Shown here piece after piece: positions 58,359 through 64,000 of a DNA stretch of 64,000 nt. The DNA lies in assembly GCA_019843655.1 (NCBI GenBank), contig JACDQD010000001.1:47798443-47862442 (forward strand), written 5' to 3'. The notes under the pieces are model-generated. The model was not told the DNA's origin. It did no database searches and worked only from the letters and a program-made list of their open reading frames with translations. How positions within the stretch are numbered: the stretch's first letter is position 1; the number at the start of each line of letters is the position of its first letter. This DNA is from Lethocerus indicus. Its lineage: Eukaryota; Arthropoda; Insecta; Hemiptera; Belostomatidae. The translations under genes and the position numbers were made by a program.

Positions 58359-58430
58359 TATAAACGCCTGGTTAATTATAGAATGATTTATCGCGGTAAT
58401 ATTTCATAAATTAATGATTATTAGTGGAAT

Positions 58431-58469
58431 GCTACTGACGGTGGCGATGAAGCCGAAACTCGTATGTAG
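58431..58469 (+). ncRNA. Hammerhead-like motif
   Basis: Reads GCTA, CTGACGG, TGGC-GATGAA-GCC, GAAAC, TCGTATGTAG. Stem II and GAAAC are intact; A9 of the core is G, and the CGGTC site is changed. Confidence 0.4.
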
Positions 58470-59067
58470 AGACCCCTTACCTACACTTTAGATAAAAATT
58501 TATACTCGAAGTCAAGAGTAAAATTTTGAAATCCCGGCCTGTTCACGAGTCTCGATTAATATTCAAGAATTTTTCCAGTATTTACGCTAATTGAGGTCCT
58601 CGGGCAAATGAGAGTAAGAATCCGATTAACATTTCACAGGCACGGCGTTGTTCGTCCCTGAACAACTTTTCAATATCTGCTTGAGGGGAACTGAATCAAT
58701 GGGGCCTTGAAGCACTCCCCCGCAGAATTGTTGTCGTTATTACTTAACCCATTTCCGGACTCGATTCCGAGCGCGACGTTGTTTCTCTTCATCGTAAATA
58801 TTCTCGTTGCGCTTTCTCCATACCGGTCTAGCGGCAAGTTCGAATCTTTTGAAATCGCTGTATGATACGGGTTTTTGAATTTTGCCAGAATGTGCGTCCG
58901 TTACTATTTGGAGATACTCTGTCACCACAAAAGCGAATTTCCAGAGGAGTAAGTACGACAAATAGGGACTTTCCGGTTTCGCTCCACGTGAAATAGCTTT
59001 CGTTCAAACCGTTTTCACGAGTCGACTTTTCGAATATCAATGATACACGCGCGTTTTTCATCTGTCT

Positions 59068-59103
59068 GTAGACCGGTTTCGGTGTATCGCCACCGTCAGT
59101 ACC
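59068..59103 (-). ncRNA. Hammerhead-like motif, best 3' half
   Basis: The minus strand reads GGTA, CTGACGG, TGGC-GATA-CACC, GAAAC, CGGTC, TAC. GAAAC, CGGTC and a short stem I (GTA/TAC) are present; GGTG/CACC can form stem II. The core A9 position is G. Confidence 0.42.
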
Positions 59104-59109
59104 TAAATA

Positions 59110-60625
59110 TGGAGTTTATCCAGGAGTCCAGTAATAGTTCACGGTCACCGGGCATTTGTATTACAAAATATACGTACGTAACTAGGACAATAGCCTCATA
59201 AATGAGAACGGATCAATAGATTAAGAAGATTATGAAAAGACGCTAAAGTACCTGAAAATAATCCCCAGAGTTTACAGTCAAACCAAACAAAGCGGAAGCT
59301 ACAATTTGACCCCGATAATATCCCAAGTAAACGCATTAAACATAAATAACACGGGTACATACAGGTGTGTACATAAACTAATAGAAAGGTACCAATTACG
59401 TATTTACCACCCCCGTTGAAAAACCGATTCACATAAAAAACGAAGTATTCTGCAAAGTTAGTTTATATTAAGTATTTTGTGACCTGAAAAGCACCCAGAT
59501 TATCCAGAGACAAGGTGAGGCATTCAGTTTATTTATAATTAATCTACCAGTGGATCAAAAACCCGGGTTGTTATCCCATCTTCGATAATTCCGTATAAAT
59601 GTTTTAACATTAAAAATACCTCCAATCGATAGTCCGTGTTCCCTATAGATGTGAATAATGAGGCCTCCAAGGAGCAGAGAGCAAGGAGTACGACCGAACG
59701 TGAATGCGGTTTTGGTGGAAGGAAGAAAAAACCTCGGCTTGATTGAGCGAGTGTTTAGTGAATCCATTATGTAGCGCTTTAGTGCTAATAACGACGCGTT
59801 ATGTACCGAGCCCCCTCCGACCACAGGGCACTAACACAGAGAGTCGCGTTAAAATGGAGTTTTTATAGTTTTAGGTAATTTTTTCCCGATGGTTCGAACC
59901 AATCTACACGCACATTAAGGAACCTTACGTCCTGGCGCATTGTGTCGAAAAACCAGAAAGGGGAAGTCTATAAAAGGATTGATGACATGAAGAAATAGGG
60001 AAGTGAGATGGAGAGACCCAGTCTCTCACGGGCGGGTAACCTGCCAGTTCATGCCTATGGCGACATCCCTTATAGCCCGTCAAACCACCAGCGTGTAGCA
60101 TCAGCTTGTTGTTCAGCTGGTAACGGGTCATGGTCAGCTCAATGCTCATCTGCGCAAGCGGGGCCTATCGGACCAAGAGAAGTGCGCCACAGGGGAGGAG
60201 GAAGAATGGGATCACACAGAACTTTCACACATGCCACCCGGAGTGAGAATCAAATTAAAAAATATCGAAAACCCAGAGAGACTCCACAATCTCCGCCTCC
60301 CCATTATTCAGAACGACCGCCGTCGGAAAAGGAAGTCGACGCGGGTCAATATCGTTAAGGAGGCCGTGGAGCAAAACTGAGCTAGAGGGCCAAAAGCATT
60401 GATCAGCACAGTCCCAATCCTGCTATAGGCCAACCCAAGAATAAAACAATAACTAAGCATTCCTAACATTACTCGTTTTATTTCTTTAACAGCCCAACTC
60501 TCGAAAGATGTTGCCGAAAAGTACTTGGTTCTTTGACACTCGAATACCGTTGTCGGGTATACAGCCTTGTTAGGTTCCCAATTAATCGATTTAGTATTTT
60601 ATATACCTACCGTGAACGGTTGCAG
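59110..60625. other. Unannotated stretch with one 116-codon open frame
   Basis: The longest frame is 60,008-60,358 on the plus strand. It starts MERPSLSRAGNLPVHAYGD and is rich in Ser, Pro, Arg and Gly, with no domain I recognise. It may be chance or the relic of an element. No splice context was found. Confidence 0.3.
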
Positions 60626-60629
60626 ACAC

Positions 60630-60670
<41 letters not shown>

Positions 60671-60671
60671 T
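60630..60671. repeat. (TA)n-(CA)n microsatellite
   Basis: TA tract ending in a short CA run. Confidence 0.9.
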
Positions 60672-61506
60672 TCGAAAAAGATTCTTTCCGTTTATAAAGA
60701 TAGAAACGGCGTAAATTGTATAATTCGTGCATTGTTCGTCACGGATGCCTAGTTTGATGCCCTCCCCTCCAGTAGTGACGAGGCCTTGTCTCTCGCTTCT
60801 CAACCAAAGGAAATAAAGGTATAAACGGTAAATACGCTATCGAAAGTCATTTTATCATTTGAAAAAAGGTGCGTAATTAAAACTGATATTTCATCTCGAA
60901 TAGCCCATATGGTGGAATACATCAGCGCACTGAACAGCCCCGCGGAGTTGGAAAATAGCCATCGAGTTGTAAATGCGCGAATCCATCGCGAATGATGCGA
61001 CTATCATAATGTAACAATTGCAAACCGCTTTATATAATCAAATTTAATCAACTTAATCGGAATATGATGGTAACTAACTTGTCCCCTAATGCACCAGCCG
61101 CGGTTCATGTTGTCATTTCAAAATGGCCGTCCTTTAATTTCACAATGGAGGTCCCACGGCTAAGTCCTTAGAGATTTAGGCTCGATAATAACATTCGCTC
61201 AGCCGCTCGTTAAATAACACGAACGGGGTCCGAACAGTCGTGCCTAGACGAGAAGGCATTTTTTTAAAGTGTCGACGTAAAACATATTTTGAATTCGGTC
61301 CAGAAACTATTGAAGGAAAAGAAATGATCGCGAAACGAATCGGTCACAGTCAGGCCGAAATAACTCTCGGAAGTAACAGTACTTCGGTCGATAAAAATTC
61401 AACTTCTTTTACAGCAGCGCCGACCTTAAAATGGCATTTGAAATTTAACTTATTACACCATTTTCAGTAGATTAGGCAAGTACTTATGTATGCATTACTA
61501 TCATGT

Positions 61507-61532
61507 TCTGTTGAGGCCGAAACCAGTTTAGA
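61507..61532 (+). ncRNA. Partial hammerhead-like motif
   Basis: CTGTTGAGGCC, GAAAC, CAGTTTAGA: the 5' half of stem II is missing. The last family member before the AT-rich right end. Confidence 0.25.
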
Positions 61533-61599
61533 CCAAATCAGCTATTGAAACAGAAGACAGCAAAAAAGGTCTCCCACTCCTTTTCCAAAAAAACATTTT

Positions 61600-64000
61600 T
61601 GAATATATATACAATTTTTTGATGAATTAAACGCGATTGGTTTTGCTGTCCCTCGTTAAAACTTCATCTATCTCTACCTAATAATTATAACAGCCCATAA
61701 ATAAATCGATATCGGGTAAATTGTAACACAAGGTAGATACTCATTCTGATCTGGGGTCCCCAGAAAAGGGAGAGGTTTTTACCTTCTTCGTTATTAACAA
61801 AAAAAAAAATAAACGTTAATACAATTACACTTTATTGGAAAGGAATAAACTACTGGAAATGAGTTTAAATAACAGATAAATATCAACATCATTACATTCA
61901 TCCAATTAAATATCGGTATTCTACAGTAAACAGATTTCTATGCGTTACATAGTCTAAGTACAAATAATATTTTTATATAAAATATTCCAATTTATATTGA
62001 AGCTATCAGTTCATGTACTGACAACAGACAATTGATTATATTGATTTTAAAATTAGTAGTTTCAATTCTATTACATAATACTTATGAATTAATATGTTGG
62101 TTATCGTGGTAATAATACACCTGCTAAAATATATTATTAAAACGAGCAGTACGAAGAAATAATGCGTAACAATAAATAATAAGACTAGTTCCTTAAAATC
62201 AACAAAACTTAAGGAATGATAGAACTGTAATGTATATCACTTAATTTCCTTCACTGAAATGTACAATAAAATAACGGACTATACACTTATTATAAGTATT
62301 TATTTACACATTTTAAGTCTTTATGTAGCATTTATCTACAGAAGAAGCATGATGCCCTATACGAACAAAAATATTTCAAAATCCTAGCTGAAAATGTACA
62401 GGAACACATTTACAATATTACTTTTAATATAATAGTCTTATTGCACTAAAAATAAAAACAAAAGTAAATCAATAATTAACCCAATTTTAAGTGCAGAATA
62501 AGACTTTACTACTAAAGTAAATATTAACAAGAAATATTTAGAAAATTACTGACTACCAATGCTAGAAACTGAACCTAGACCTCTTTCTCTTGTATGAAAG
62601 TGGCACTTTACAGTTCCATCAGAATAGCACTAATATAGGCTAATCTGTGCAACTTTCATTCTTGAATGTGCTCAAATTTAACTTAACTTTACGGCAGTAT
62701 TAATATAATTTTATCGATAATCAGAGCGCTATAAATTCTTGGGTTTGTTTCATTCTAAGCAAAACTTTAAGATAATTAAAACAAATAACAATTGTCACAT
62801 GACTGTTTGTAGCCTAGTACATTATATCAATCACAATGTACAAATATCAAAAGGCCAATATAACATTGCCACCTAATTTATAGGTCAATGCAGATTAAAT
62901 CTCTAGCATTAGTCTAACTTTTTTAAACATTTAAAGTTAAAACTATAATTTTATAAGTGTGCGTGCCTAGCTCAGTCATTCCTTCTGAAGTAATATATGC
63001 ATTTAACTGGTTTTTGGAGTGTTAATTTCTGAAGAACAAGTGCTAGAATTGTAAGATTTCAACGGTAACACAAGTTCATTTTAGGGTAAAAAAACCAGTT
63101 TAAAATACCCAGCAGGAAAAAGTGATCATAATTGTGGCCAGATATGTACTCTCATACTACTTCTATCAATTGCGCACAACGTTTTTCAGTAAATTATTTA
63201 ACAAATCTGATTTCAAGTCTACACTTTAACACATTTCCCAAATTTAATTAAAACACCTAGTGATGATTTAAATGTAAAATATATATGTATATAAAAAAAT
63301 TACATTGATAAATTTGCTTAAATATTGATTATATTAAATAGAAATGTTTATAATTCAATATCGATGAGATTATTGCTTTCAATGCGAACTAGTTAGTACT
63401 AGTAAATGGAATTTAGAAAGTTATGTAGAAGAGCCAACTGAAAACAATTTCCAGCTATAATTACAGTAAGAATTGATACAAAAATTTACTTCTGAAAACA
63501 AATGAACTGATGAATAAATTAAGAAATAAAAATTAAACTTCTAAACAATGCAAAAAAACTGAAAAATGTTTCTGCTGAGAATCTCATTTGCAATCATTTC
63601 AATTATTTGATTAAAATAACTTTTTCTAGATTAATCAGGCATAAAATAAAGTGTATATTAACTTGCAGATATATTAATATCTGCTTAATTAATAACAATT
63701 GTAAGACTTAAAATACATTCAAAATTTCAATGAGTATAGTAATACAGGTTCATAAACAGCACAAACAAAATTATATGACAAAAATGAAAATGTTGAAACA
63801 TCTGTACATATTGTATTAAGGCTTCTTATAATAACTTTTATTACAAGATTTCTTTTTTTTAGTTTAGTTAATAACTTTAGAAATAAACATACAAAAACTA
63901 CAAATATCTTAATATAAAAAAATTGATTTGTATTATAAAGACATTCAATGTCTCTACGAAGATATAGAGACTTAATATCATCTTAATCTATCTTGCTAAA
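61600..64000. other. AT-rich right end, possible 3' UTR or intergenic
   Basis: Base composition drops to that of the left gene region. There is no open frame of useful length on either strand. On the minus strand, AATAAAG at 61,831-61,836 is followed by a T-rich stretch, so this could be the 3' UTR of a minus-strand gene lying beyond the window. Confidence 0.35.

Overview
The window is eukaryotic genomic DNA, most likely from an arthropod and probably an insect. The evidence is a multi-exon gene with short GT-AG introns encoding a metazoan TTC28-type tetratricopeptide-repeat (TPR) protein, remnants of Jockey-clade non-LTR retrotransposons, a mariner-like and a piggyBac-like terminal-repeat element, and hammerhead-like repeats of the kind known from Penelope-like elements. 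The species cannot be named from sequence alone.

Layout. Positions 1-5,900 are AT-rich and hold the only confident gene: a seven-exon TTC28-like gene on the minus strand (CDS 4531 down to 872). All splice junctions are GT-AG and all phases agree, giving a 510-residue TPR-only protein, far shorter than vertebrate TTC28. Its introns carry a duplicated exon-4 relic, a tandem intron duplication and an inserted dispersed repeat. Around 5,900-6,650 the sequence becomes CpG-richer, and a possible non-coding first exon with a good splice donor (6582) lies on the plus strand.

From about 6.6 to 61.6 kb I find no intact protein-coding gene. This block has moderate GC, frequent CpG, and decayed interspersed repeats: (1) about a dozen ~35-40 nt hammerhead-ribozyme-like motifs; (2) an associated foldback repeat family with TTCTGTCTCCTC arms; (3) Jockey reverse-transcriptase C-terminal fragments at 33.8 and 37.3 kb and five copies of one 3' end with AATAAA and A-tail; (4) a 273-bp mariner-type MITE and a ~575-bp piggyBac-like remnant; (5) several unnamed families in 2-5 copies; (6) more than 15 (TA)n microsatellites. 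An 87-bp perfect inverted repeat flanks two (TA)n arrays at 32.6-33.0 kb. A GC-rich block at 52.55-52.98 kb holds a 26-bp perfect palindrome with two CACGTG boxes and a third box nearby. A second GC-rich block at 13.5-14.9 kb holds a G-run array and foldbacks.

From about 61.6 kb to the end the sequence is AT-rich again with no open frame; it resembles 3' UTR or intergenic DNA next to a gene outside the window. Apart from the TTC28-like gene there is no evidence of genes working together. The block reads as intergenic or very large-intron DNA shaped by transposons, ribozyme-bearing repeats and microsatellite growth.
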